Positions 16,801-23,918 of a stretch of 64,000 nucleotides of DNA are shown one piece after another. The notes below the pieces were generated by a model. It was given only the letters and a program-made list of their open reading frames with translations, had not been told where the DNA came from and did not search any database. The position numbers and the translations under genes are program-made. This stretch comes from Saprospiraceae bacterium (lineage in GTDB: Bacteria; Bacteroidota; Bacteroidia; Chitinophagales; Saprospiraceae). Where the stretch lies: positions 62,001 through 126,000 of the forward strand of contig JAHCHX010000001.1 in assembly GCA_026129545.1 (NCBI GenBank). The letters run 5' to 3'. Position 1 is the stretch's first letter, and every line of letters begins with the position of its first letter.

Positions 16801-19347
16801 ACAAACACGGTGTATCGCACCGTTGATTTGCCCAACTTCAACCTCGCGGCAGGCGGTTATTACGTCATTTGCGGGAATGGCTCTGGGGTGCCCAACTGTA
16901 ATTTCAACTTCGACGGCGCTGGTTCCGACAGAATCCAAAACGGCGCGCCAGATGCCATCAGATTGGTTCTGAACAATATCATCACAGTGGATGCGCTCAG
17001 CTACGAAGGCTCGGTGCCGGGCGCAGTGGAAGGCTCCGGTGCAGGGTTGAACGACGACGGCACCTCTCCCGCCCAAAACCTCGGTCTCTCGCGCATCCCC
17101 GACGGCAACGATACCGACCAGAACAACGCTGATTTTGTGCTCACCTGCCTCTCTCCGGGCACAGCTAATATCGCCAACACCGACACCGACGGCGACGGTC
17201 GCCCCGATGCTTGCGACAATTGCCCCGAAATCGCCAACACTACCCAAATTGATACCGACATAGACGGCATAGGCGATGCTTGCGACGACTGTCCACTGGC
17301 GGTGAATGGCATTTCCAATTTCAACACGGTTACCTGCAATTGCGAACCCGGCTATTACCCCGTCACGGAGGAGCGCAATAGCCAAACCGTCATCATCGGA
17401 TGCCAGCCATGCCCGCCTGGCAGTTATTGTCCCGATGGTATCAGTTCAATTCCATGTCCTCCGGGCAAGTTCAGCAATGTGGTGGGTTCGACGGAATGTC
17501 AGAACTGTGCGGCGGGTTTTTACCAAGACCAGTCGGGTCAGACGAGTTGCGCGGCCTGCCCACCGGGCAAGTTCAGCGACGTGGTGGGTTCGACGGAATG
17601 TCAGAACTGCGCGGCGGGTTTTTACCAAGACCAGTCGGGTCAGACGAGTTGTCTGGCTTGTGCTGCGGGTTCCTACCAAAACCAAATCGGACAAACATCC
17701 TGTCTGGCTTGCGCGGCGGGTTCGTTTAGCAACACAACAGGCTCAACCGTTTGCACGGCTTGTGCAATCAACACTTACAGTGCTTCTTCTGGCGCAACTG
17801 AATGCGCGTCTTGCGGGAGCGGCTTTTACAGCCCGGAGGGTTCGGCATCTTGCTCGATGTGCGATTTAGCCTTCGATGCAACACCGATAGAGGAATCCTG
17901 TGCGGGCGCTATGGACGGCCAAATCACCATCAGCAACGTCACGGGTGGCACCGGGCCTTTCCTGTATTCGATTGACAACGGCGAAAATTATTTCAATACC
18001 GCAACCTTTGCCGATTTGCCCGCCAATACCTATCAGGTACGGGTGAAGGATGATTTCCTCTGCGAAAGTGATGCTGTTGAGGTAACTGTTGGGTTGGGGC
18101 CTTGCTCCTACACCATCAGCGGCACCGTCATCTGGGAACACGACGACGCGAGCGGTGTCAAAGATGTCAACGTGGCGCTCACGGGCGACCAGACAGGTTC
18201 CACCACCACGCCCTTGAGCGGAGCCTATTCGCTCACCGTCACTTCCGGCTCGGACTTCACCGTCACGCCTACCAAAAACATCAACAAACTCAATGGTCTG
18301 ACGACCGCTGATGCTACTCGTGTGCAGCAACACGTGACAAATGTGAATCCGCTGCCCGGCCCGTTCAAGCGTATTGCCGCCGATGTGAACAAGAGCAATT
18401 CCATCACTACGCTCGATGCCACGCTTATCAACCAAGTGCTGCTCGGCAACCCGGCGGCAAACGCTCAGTTCAACACCTCGTGGCGTTTTGTGCCGGCGGC
18501 CTACACGTTCCCGAACCCGAACGTACCGTGGGGTTTCCCAGAAAAAATCACGCTAACCGGCGTGAGTGGCGACGTGAGCGGTCAGGATTTTAAAGGCATC
18601 AAATTGGGCGATTTGGCAACTACTTTTGCCAACCCAGCCAACTTTGGGGCAGGCAACCCATTTGTGTTGAATGTGCGAGAGCAAGTTTTGCAACCCAACG
18701 CGGAAGTCGTGGCGGCGTTCAGCGCCAACCAGTTGGACGATTTGGCCTCGTTCCAATTTGCCCTTCGTTTTGATGTCGAAAAATTGATGTTGACGGATAT
18801 TCAACCGCTCGCAGCCTTGCCGCTAACAATGGACAACTTCGGTACTTACGATCTTGCTGAAGGAGAAATCCGCGCCGTGTGGTCGCAGGCGGAAGGCGTA
18901 ATTTTGGAAGAAGCCGCCCCTGTGTTTCAACTCAAATTCAAAGTGTTGGAAGGCGGCGGCAAATTGAGCGAATCGCTGTACTTGGACGACGAGGCTTTGC
19001 CGGGTTTTGCCTACAACAGCGAATTGGCAGAATCGGGCGTGAAACTGAATTTCTTGGCATCCACCGGCACGGGCGACCCGTCAGCGGCGAGCGGTGTGCG
19101 GTTGCTGCAAAACCGCCCCAACCCGTTCAGTGGGGGAACTGCGATTGGTTTTGTGTTGCCGGAAAGTTGCGAGGCGCAGTTGCGGATTATTGATGTTTCG
19201 GGAAAAATGTTGGCAGAAAGAAAAGCCCAATACCCAGCGGGCCGGAACGAGGAAACGTTTGATTTGGAAGGCGCGTCAGGGGTGTTGTGGTACGAATTGG
19301 TGACGCCGTTCGGGATTTTGACAAAGAAAATGGTGGCGACGAAGTAA
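13870..19347 (+). CDS. Secreted modular alpha-amylase (GH13) with lamin-tail, Cys-rich, dockerin-like, cohesin-like and T9SS domains
   Basis: An 1825-residue exported enzyme that should hydrolyse alpha-1,4-glucan outside the cell. After signal peptide and VIMQGFYWN, the GH13 barrel shows all four conserved regions: DVVLNH (D133-H138), ELRLDAVKH with nucleophile D251, GESFEYG with acid/base E279, and SHDTD with D360. Then follow a beta domain (about 557-690), a second beta region, a lamin-tail domain (about 935-1099, INEVDYDQPGTDTQEFIELKN), thrombospondin type 3 repeats (DTDGDGRPDACDNCP), and a Cys-rich ephrin-receptor/GCC-like repeat region (about 1158-1330). The tail has an SprB-like repeat, a dockerin-like duplication (LTTADATRVQQHV; AADVNKSNSITTLDATLINQ), a cohesin-like domain and a sorting domain. 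The C-terminal cassette recurs in the two beta-helix proteins. Confidence 0.95.
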   Translation: MKPSVTRLLFTGILLSSLLCLPSRTHAQDVIMQGFYWNTHPGDVTNTTTGGIWWDTLTTVAPQLAAAGFSTVWTPPPTKSFAGVWDMGYGTYDYFDLGSFLSKGTTRTRHGSRADLDAMIAAMHANNIKVMADVVLNHRGGADAIAPYQVDGFGSGYNVFTPPSNRIPSGPEAVHPTNQHPDLNPDYHNRIFFEDICHFNENDTDPPTNADGSPGSWFFGNPIIVGSMGDSLIMWGRWLVNDVGFDELRLDAVKHVDPWYIAKFLVESKNGAQPYAIGESFEYGLSNLVNYHNDVETSPNSGSKSAKMSLFDFPLRAALKSVLNNTSGTTDLYNTLGNAGLVWATSMNGDDVSTWLESHDTDRTGYIGASEGCPIPFGSACLEFYTEHDHDPIIADKEDMGYPLLMAAEGRPVVFWKDWHWFGLDDDIKWQMALRNTFAKGTSDHIQNMAGFWPTDPPYDGDNQGGNMFAMRRNGLTGGTSDGLVLGLNDHPTKKNAVYVNTPFTNKYLKDYSDGLLFKTTQAFGDSRALIEAGPRDYAWWSVTGLYPTSPATAASHFNMDATPGGCPHFIAVCVADAANLIVNGAPIAVGDEIAVKNAAGQVVGIGRIGQGFRWDGVKDMIIEVLGAPSSNGLADDENFRVFVWDASASSEVEIGTVQYAANATNFNFSPERPNSPNRNGNFSTFPLTTTATGTFDCEGISRIVAFNTHAAVNQPFCANDQADAEAYNSGWTNGSNGGNGFGAWALSTTGTAGHFIGNSANNGNGDGNADGDINTGGEAWGMFANSGGVANAVRPFAAVLPPGAVFSINMDNGFIEAGGSVGFGLRNASGENLLEFYFRNGEPDYKTNDLTGEHGTSIGFTDEGLSLQFTLQTATTYQLVVTPLGGSSSTFSGSLKNPAGGQAISQVRIFNANAGNFGERDAFFNSLGVCYPATLVINEVDYDQPGTDTQEFIELKNVSAATVNLDNYKLELVDGGTNTVYRTVDLPNFNLAAGGYYVICGNGSGVPNCNFNFDGAGSDRIQNGAPDAIRLVLNNIITVDALSYEGSVPGAVEGSGAGLNDDGTSPAQNLGLSRIPDGNDTDQNNADFVLTCLSPGTANIANTDTDGDGRPDACDNCPEIANTTQIDTDIDGIGDACDDCPLAVNGISNFNTVTCNCEPGYYPVTEERNSQTVIIGCQPCPPGSYCPDGISSIPCPPGKFSNVVGSTECQNCAAGFYQDQSGQTSCAACPPGKFSDVVGSTECQNCAAGFYQDQSGQTSCLACAAGSYQNQIGQTSCLACAAGSFSNTTGSTVCTACAINTYSASSGATECASCGSGFYSPEGSASCSMCDLAFDATPIEESCAGAMDGQITISNVTGGTGPFLYSIDNGENYFNTATFADLPANTYQVRVKDDFLCESDAVEVTVGLGPCSYTISGTVIWEHDDASGVKDVNVALTGDQTGSTTTPLSGAYSLTVTSGSDFTVTPTKNINKLNGLTTADATRVQQHVTNVNPLPGPFKRIAADVNKSNSITTLDATLINQVLLGNPAANAQFNTSWRFVPAAYTFPNPNVPWGFPEKITLTGVSGDVSGQDFKGIKLGDLATTFANPANFGAGNPFVLNVREQVLQPNAEVVAAFSANQLDDLASFQFALRFDVEKLMLTDIQPLAALPLTMDNFGTYDLAEGEIRAVWSQAEGVILEEAAPVFQLKFKVLEGGGKLSESLYLDDEALPGFAYNSELAESGVKLNFLASTGTGDPSAASGVRLLQNRPNPFSGGTAIGFVLPESCEAQLRIIDVSGKMLAERKAQYPAGRNEETFDLEGASGVLWYELVTPFGILTKKMVATK
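17461..17860 (+). repeat. Cys-rich repeat array inside the amylase
   Basis: Blocks of the type CPPGKFS-x-VVGSTECQNCAAG and FYQDQSGQTSC recur. Two long blocks (from 17461 and from 17560) are almost identical in DNA, which implies recent duplication. The pattern C-x2-G-x-(Y/F)-x-GxxxC-x2-C is that of ephrin-receptor-like/GCC repeats. Confidence 0.8.
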
Positions 19348-19371
19348 ATGTTAAGTACCCGTACAGATTTA

Positions 19372-19451
19372 TTTCACACAACGACACTGCGACACTACGA
19401 TTTTATTTTTCTGATAACCAATTCTTTGTGCCGTTGTGTCGTCGTGTGAAA
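19372..19451. repeat. Long imperfect inverted repeat after the amylase gene
   Basis: Arms of about 28 bp (19372-19399 and 19424-19451, both ending in TTTCACAC when read inward from their ends) match at roughly three quarters of positions around a 24-base spacer. It may terminate the amylase transcript or be a mobile repeat. Confidence 0.45.
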
Positions 19452-19493
19452 TGCTTGAATAATTTTGTCTCAGTACTTATTCAAGTGTTTTTT

Positions 19494-19533
19494 TATCTTT
19501 GGAAGGCACGACTGAGGCAAGGTCGTGCCTTCC
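19494..19533 (+). promoter_or_regulatory. -7 box TATCTTTG fused to a perfect 12-bp hairpin, upstream of the first HTCS
   Basis: TATCTTTG at 19494-19501 matches the -7 consensus; the -33 region is poor. Starting at the last base of the box is a perfect stem (GGAAGGCACGAC / GTCGTGCCTTCC, 19501-19512 and 19522-19533). If the box is used, the transcript would begin inside this hairpin, about 115 nt before the ATG at 19624. Confidence 0.4.
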
Positions 19534-19623
19534 TTATTAAAAGGGAACTTTGCTTTTTTCTGTGGGTGTCCGCTTTGGACACAGTAATTTTCGGACTGTT
19601 TTGAAAACTCGCCTGCAATTAAT

Positions 19624-22600
19624 ATGTACCGAGTGGTTGTATTGCTGTTAATCCTAAGCCCGTATCGCCTTTTCCCGCAGACGACGGCCAATGACTTCGA
19701 GGTACTTTCCACCGCGAAAGGGCTGTCGCAGGGCATGGTGTTCGACATCCTCCAAGGGCACGACGGCTTTCTGTGGCTCGCCACCAAAGACGGGCTAAAT
19801 CGGTATGACGGTTACAATTTCAAAATTTTCGCCCACGACCCTTTCGACCGGTTTTCAATTTCCAATAACGAAGTCCGGCAACTTTTTGAGGATAAACAAG
19901 GCCGGATTTGGATAAACTACCCTCAAGGATTAGATATATTCGTCCCTGCCAGCGGTCATTTTTTCCATTTGTCATCCGAACATCTGCCGATTTATGCCGG
20001 CTCTGCGAATGCAGGAAGCCCGCTTACGTTTGCCAGTACCCCCGATGGTGCCGTATGGATGACAGACAGGGTCAAACTCTGGCGCATAGAGGCACCGGAA
20101 AATTTGCTAAATACGGCGGCAAAAACGGGCAATGCCTATCCCCGGTTGCCATACATGACCTTGCCTATGCCGCAACCCGATGGTTTGAATGGCACAGTGA
20201 AACCCATCAGCGTTTTTTACAGTAAACACTATCAACTCCTCGTCGGGACTACGCACGGGCTTTACCGGCTAGATACCGCTACTCAAACGCTGTTGCCGTT
20301 GGCATTGCCCGGACAGTCCATAATTATTGCAGGGGAAGATGAAGCCGGAAGCATCTATTTGAAGGTACTAGAGCCTTCCAGCCGGCTCCTTATACCCGCC
20401 AAACCAGCAGACCTTTATCATACCCGGTCTAAATTCGACCTGTGCACTTGGGATGGCCGGTCGGTGACACCGATAAACGCCCGGTTCATGCGGGTAGACA
20501 AATCCCAGTTCGACTATCAGGGCAATGTGTGGACATTACAGGAACACACGCTGCGCAAATGGCGACCAGAGGCTTTGAAAAGCGGCGGGAAGCCTGCATT
20601 CGAATGGGCCTGGACCGACCCGGTCATTCTGACACCCGACTTTTATGTCCCCTCCTTTACCGTTGACCGTTCCGGAATCGCATGGGTGGGTACAAGCGGT
20701 TATGGAGTAATTAAAATCAACCCCCAGAAACCTAAATTTTCCAGTTACCTGCCCTACTATTCCCAACGTCGCGTGTTGGAAGACCCGCAAGGCAATCTGT
20801 TTACCACGATGAATTGCGAACGGTTGTTCACCGACAAACAATTCGGGCGAAGCATATCGAATCCTTGGTTCTTTCAGGCCGATGGCGTCCCGGTATTGAT
20901 TACGGTCTTCGATACGGAGGGCAATGGCTGGGGGGGCAATGGTTGGGTGAATACCGGACAAAACCGCCTCTATCGCGTCGCCGCTAATACCGGGGCATTG
21001 CGGCATTTCCCGTGGGGAGGAATGGGACTGGTGTTGGACAGAAATAAAAAACTGGTAAGCGTGAGCGAGGAAGGTCTCCTGCAATTCGACCCGGCAACCG
21101 AAAAAAGCACGCTTATCTCTTTTGACAAACCTCAGCCCCTGATTCCCTCTTACACCTACTCTCAATTGCTGTATGAAGACCCGACCGGCGACCTGTGGAT
21201 TTTTGCATTCGAAGGATTGGTCAAAGCTACTCCCGGGAACAACGGATATCAGTTTGCCCATTTCAAAAACAACCCCGACGACCGGACCTCCTTATCCAAC
21301 AACACGGTATTTTGCGTGGTGGCAGACCCCCTCGACCCAGCGCGTTACCTCTGGGTCGGTACAAAAGGTGGGGGGCTGAACCGCTTAGATAAACAAAACG
21401 GCACGTTTCGACACTTCAAAACAGAGCAAGGACTTCCCGACAATGTCGTGTATGGAATTCTCTACGCCGGAGACTATCTCTGGCTGAGCACCAACAAGGG
21501 CTTGTGCCGTTTTCATGTGCGGGACGAGACAGTGAAAAATTTCACCGTAGCCGACGGCCTTCAAGACAACGAGTTCAACCAGTCGAGCTACCTGAAGACT
21601 AAAGACGGCACGCTGATATTCGGCGGCGTCAACGGGCTTACGTGCTTTCACCCCGATAGCCTACGGTTCAACGAATTTGTCCCACAAACTCGCATTGTGC
21701 GCGTGACGGTTGATAATATCCCGTTGGACGCTGCCAGCCAGAACGTGCTAAAACTGGCACACAATCAAAATTTTATCAGTTTTGAATTTGCGGCGCTTGA
21801 ATTTAGCAACCCCGGTCAAAATCGTTACCGCTACCAGTTGGTTCGCCACAATACGTTCCGGGCCGATACAGAAAAGCCTTGGCAGTACCTGGGCATAAAA
21901 AATTCCGTTCAATTCGCCAACCTGCAACCGGGCGATTACACATTCCGGGTGTTGGGCAGCAACAACGACGGCCTGTGGAGTCAGGCTCCAGACGAATTCC
22001 GGTTCGTCATCCAGCCGCCCTGGTGGGCCAGCTGGTGGGCACTATTGTTCTACCTGACTGCCGTTGCCGCCTTCGTCGGGCTGTTCTACCGCTACCAACT
22101 TCGTCGGCGCCTTGAACATCAGGAAACCCACCGCCTGCGTGAATTAGACGATTTCAAAACCCGTTTTTTTACCAATATCACCCACGAGTTCCGCACACCA
22201 TTGACAGTAATTCTCGGCATCAGCGAACAGTGGCTAAAAGAAGAGCCGGACGAGCCCAAACGCAATAAACTCGGGTTGATAAAACGCAACGGCGTGAACC
22301 TGCTGCGGCTCATCAATCAGATTCTGGATTTAGCAAAATTGGAATCGAGTTCGCTGAAAATCAATTATGTACATGGCGACGTGTCGGCTTATCTGCGCTA
22401 CATCATAGAAAGTCTGCACTCCTTTGCCAACGCGCAAAATGTGATGTTGCGCATGGAAATCCCGGGGGCACAGGGCCAGATTATGATGGACTACGACCCG
22501 GAGCGGCTCCTGCAAATTGTGCACAACCTGCTCTCGAACGCCATCAAATTCACACCTTCCGGCGGCCAGGTGGTTTTACAGGCCGTAACGTCGGAAGGGT

Positions 22601-23700
22601 TGGAAACCCTTCCGACGTTAAAAATAACAGTTTCCGACACCGGTGCAGGTATTTCATCCGAAGAATTGCCCCTTATTTTCGACCGGTTTTACCAAGCCAA
22701 TAATTTGGAAAAAGCCAAAGCAGGCGGCACGGGAATTGGTCTGGCGCTCACCAAAGAACTCGTCAAAGCCTTGGGCGGCGAAATCTCGGTAAAAAGCGAA
22801 GTAGGCAAAGGCACGACGTTCACCGTGACACTGCCCATTACCAATAAAGCAAATCAAAATCAAAATCAAGGTTTACCAAACTTTCAAAGTTTAGTAAACC
22901 AGCCACCTGACAAGCAACCAATGAGCGCGAACGCGCCATCACGACTTGGCGTGACAACTAAAAACCAATTGCTCCTCATCGAAGATAACCCGGATGTGGT
23001 GGAATACCTCGTCGCCTGTTTGCAGGAACAATATGCGCTCAACTTTGCCTACAACGGCCGGGCTGGGATTGAAATGGCGCTGGAAACCATCCCTGACCTC
23101 ATCATCAGCGATGTGATGATGCCCGAAAAAGATGGTTTCGAGGTTTGTGAAACCCTGAAAAACGATGAACGCACCAGCCATATCCCTATCGTACTGCTCA
23201 CGGCCAAGGCGGGCGTGGAAAATCGCGTCGCCGGTCTGCGGCGGGGTGCGGATGCTTATTTGTCCAAACCCTTTCACCAGGAAGAACTGCTCGTCACGCT
23301 GGGCAACCTGCTCGAAGTGCGCAAAAAATTGCAGGCCAAATACCAAACACAGCCCGGGCAGCCGTTGGCGACTTCCCATCCAGCCGACCCCGAAGATGCC
23401 TTCATTCAAAAAGTGTACAACGCCGTTTTAGAACACCTCTCCGACCCGGCCTTCTCCGTGGATGCCCTTTGCCGCGTGCTCGCCATGAGCCAGCCGCAGC
23501 TGCACCGCAAACTAACAGCCCTGACCGGGAAAAACGCCACGCTCTTCATCCGTGCCGTCCGGCTTGCTCAGGCAAAAACCTTGCTGTTGGCTGGGGAAAA
23601 AAACGTCAGCGAGGTGGCGTTTGCGGTGGGATTCGACGACCCGAAGTATTTCAGCCGGGTTTTTGCGGAGGCGTTCGGCGTTCCGCCGAGCAAGATTTAA
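19624..23700 (+). CDS. Hybrid two-component system protein (HTCS), first copy
   Basis: A 1358-residue one-protein signalling system. The order is: signal peptide; periplasmic beta-propeller repeats (about 25-690, for example AKGLSQGMVFDILQGHDGFLWLATKDGLNRYDG); Y_Y_Y domain (691-799); membrane helix (about 800-822); HisKA with H854 in NITHEFRTPL; ATPase domain with N-box LLSNAIKFTPSGG and G-boxes SDTGAGI and GGTGIGLAL; receiver domain with D1163 in LIISDVMMPEKDG and K in YLSKPF; and C-terminal AraC-type HTH (about 1258-1358, ending FDDPKYFSRVFAEAFGVPPSKI). HTCS proteins usually sense oligosaccharides and activate adjacent genes. The neighbour downstream is a giant beta-helix protein, and a direct-repeat array lies between them. 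Two palindromic repeats are embedded in frame at 22587 and 22870. Confidence 0.96.
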   Translation: MYRVVVLLLILSPYRLFPQTTANDFEVLSTAKGLSQGMVFDILQGHDGFLWLATKDGLNRYDGYNFKIFAHDPFDRFSISNNEVRQLFEDKQGRIWINYPQGLDIFVPASGHFFHLSSEHLPIYAGSANAGSPLTFASTPDGAVWMTDRVKLWRIEAPENLLNTAAKTGNAYPRLPYMTLPMPQPDGLNGTVKPISVFYSKHYQLLVGTTHGLYRLDTATQTLLPLALPGQSIIIAGEDEAGSIYLKVLEPSSRLLIPAKPADLYHTRSKFDLCTWDGRSVTPINARFMRVDKSQFDYQGNVWTLQEHTLRKWRPEALKSGGKPAFEWAWTDPVILTPDFYVPSFTVDRSGIAWVGTSGYGVIKINPQKPKFSSYLPYYSQRRVLEDPQGNLFTTMNCERLFTDKQFGRSISNPWFFQADGVPVLITVFDTEGNGWGGNGWVNTGQNRLYRVAANTGALRHFPWGGMGLVLDRNKKLVSVSEEGLLQFDPATEKSTLISFDKPQPLIPSYTYSQLLYEDPTGDLWIFAFEGLVKATPGNNGYQFAHFKNNPDDRTSLSNNTVFCVVADPLDPARYLWVGTKGGGLNRLDKQNGTFRHFKTEQGLPDNVVYGILYAGDYLWLSTNKGLCRFHVRDETVKNFTVADGLQDNEFNQSSYLKTKDGTLIFGGVNGLTCFHPDSLRFNEFVPQTRIVRVTVDNIPLDAASQNVLKLAHNQNFISFEFAALEFSNPGQNRYRYQLVRHNTFRADTEKPWQYLGIKNSVQFANLQPGDYTFRVLGSNNDGLWSQAPDEFRFVIQPPWWASWWALLFYLTAVAAFVGLFYRYQLRRRLEHQETHRLRELDDFKTRFFTNITHEFRTPLTVILGISEQWLKEEPDEPKRNKLGLIKRNGVNLLRLINQILDLAKLESSSLKINYVHGDVSAYLRYIIESLHSFANAQNVMLRMEIPGAQGQIMMDYDPERLLQIVHNLLSNAIKFTPSGGQVVLQAVTSEGLETLPTLKITVSDTGAGISSEELPLIFDRFYQANNLEKAKAGGTGIGLALTKELVKALGGEISVKSEVGKGTTFTVTLPITNKANQNQNQGLPNFQSLVNQPPDKQPMSANAPSRLGVTTKNQLLLIEDNPDVVEYLVACLQEQYALNFAYNGRAGIEMALETIPDLIISDVMMPEKDGFEVCETLKNDERTSHIPIVLLTAKAGVENRVAGLRRGADAYLSKPFHQEELLVTLGNLLEVRKKLQAKYQTQPGQPLATSHPADPEDAFIQKVYNAVLEHLSDPAFSVDALCRVLAMSQPQLHRKLTALTGKNATLFIRAVRLAQAKTLLLAGEKNVSEVAFAVGFDDPKYFSRVFAEAFGVPPSKI
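22587..22619. repeat. Palindromic repeat family A inserted in frame in the HTCS ATPase domain
   Basis: Arms AACGTCGGAAGGGTT and AACCCTTCCGACGTT form a perfect 15-bp stem around GGA. It encodes VTSEGLETLPTL at a beta-hairpin of the ATPase domain, just before KITVSDTGAGI. A degenerate copy is intergenic at 1592-1624. Confidence 0.75.
22870..22900. repeat. Palindromic repeat family B inserted in frame in the HTCS linker
   Basis: Arms GGTTTACCAAACTTT and AAAGTTTAGTAAACC pair with one mismatch around a single base. The element encodes GLPNFQSLVNQ in the linker between the ATPase and receiver domains, directly after an NQNQNQ stretch. Confidence 0.7.
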
Positions 23701-23742
23701 ATTTCTGTTTTTCAAAGACTTAGAAAAGTGCCATTTCAGTCT

Positions 23743-23826
23743 GAATGGAGAATCCACCTTATGGAATGGAAAATCCACCTGCCGGAATGCTGGCTCCACC
23801 TCTTTGAATGGACAATGGGAAACCTT
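23743..23826 (+). promoter_or_regulatory. Array of 21-bp direct repeats, candidate HTCS operator
   Basis: GAATG recurs at 23743, 23764, 23785 and 23806, exactly 21 bp apart. TCCACCT follows at 23753, 23774 and 23795; the fourth unit is degenerate. Two helical turns between direct half-sites is the spacing used by AraC-type activators. The array is non-coding as far as can be judged, 43 bp after the HTCS stop and about 93 bp before the ATG of the beta-helix gene. Confidence 0.5.
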
Positions 23827-23918
23827 TGACATGCCTGACCGGCACCTTTGACCTGTACACATCGCGGCAATGTTTGAGCCGCCATTCCTTCCAACACTCA
23901 GGTCAAATTTTTTTCACG

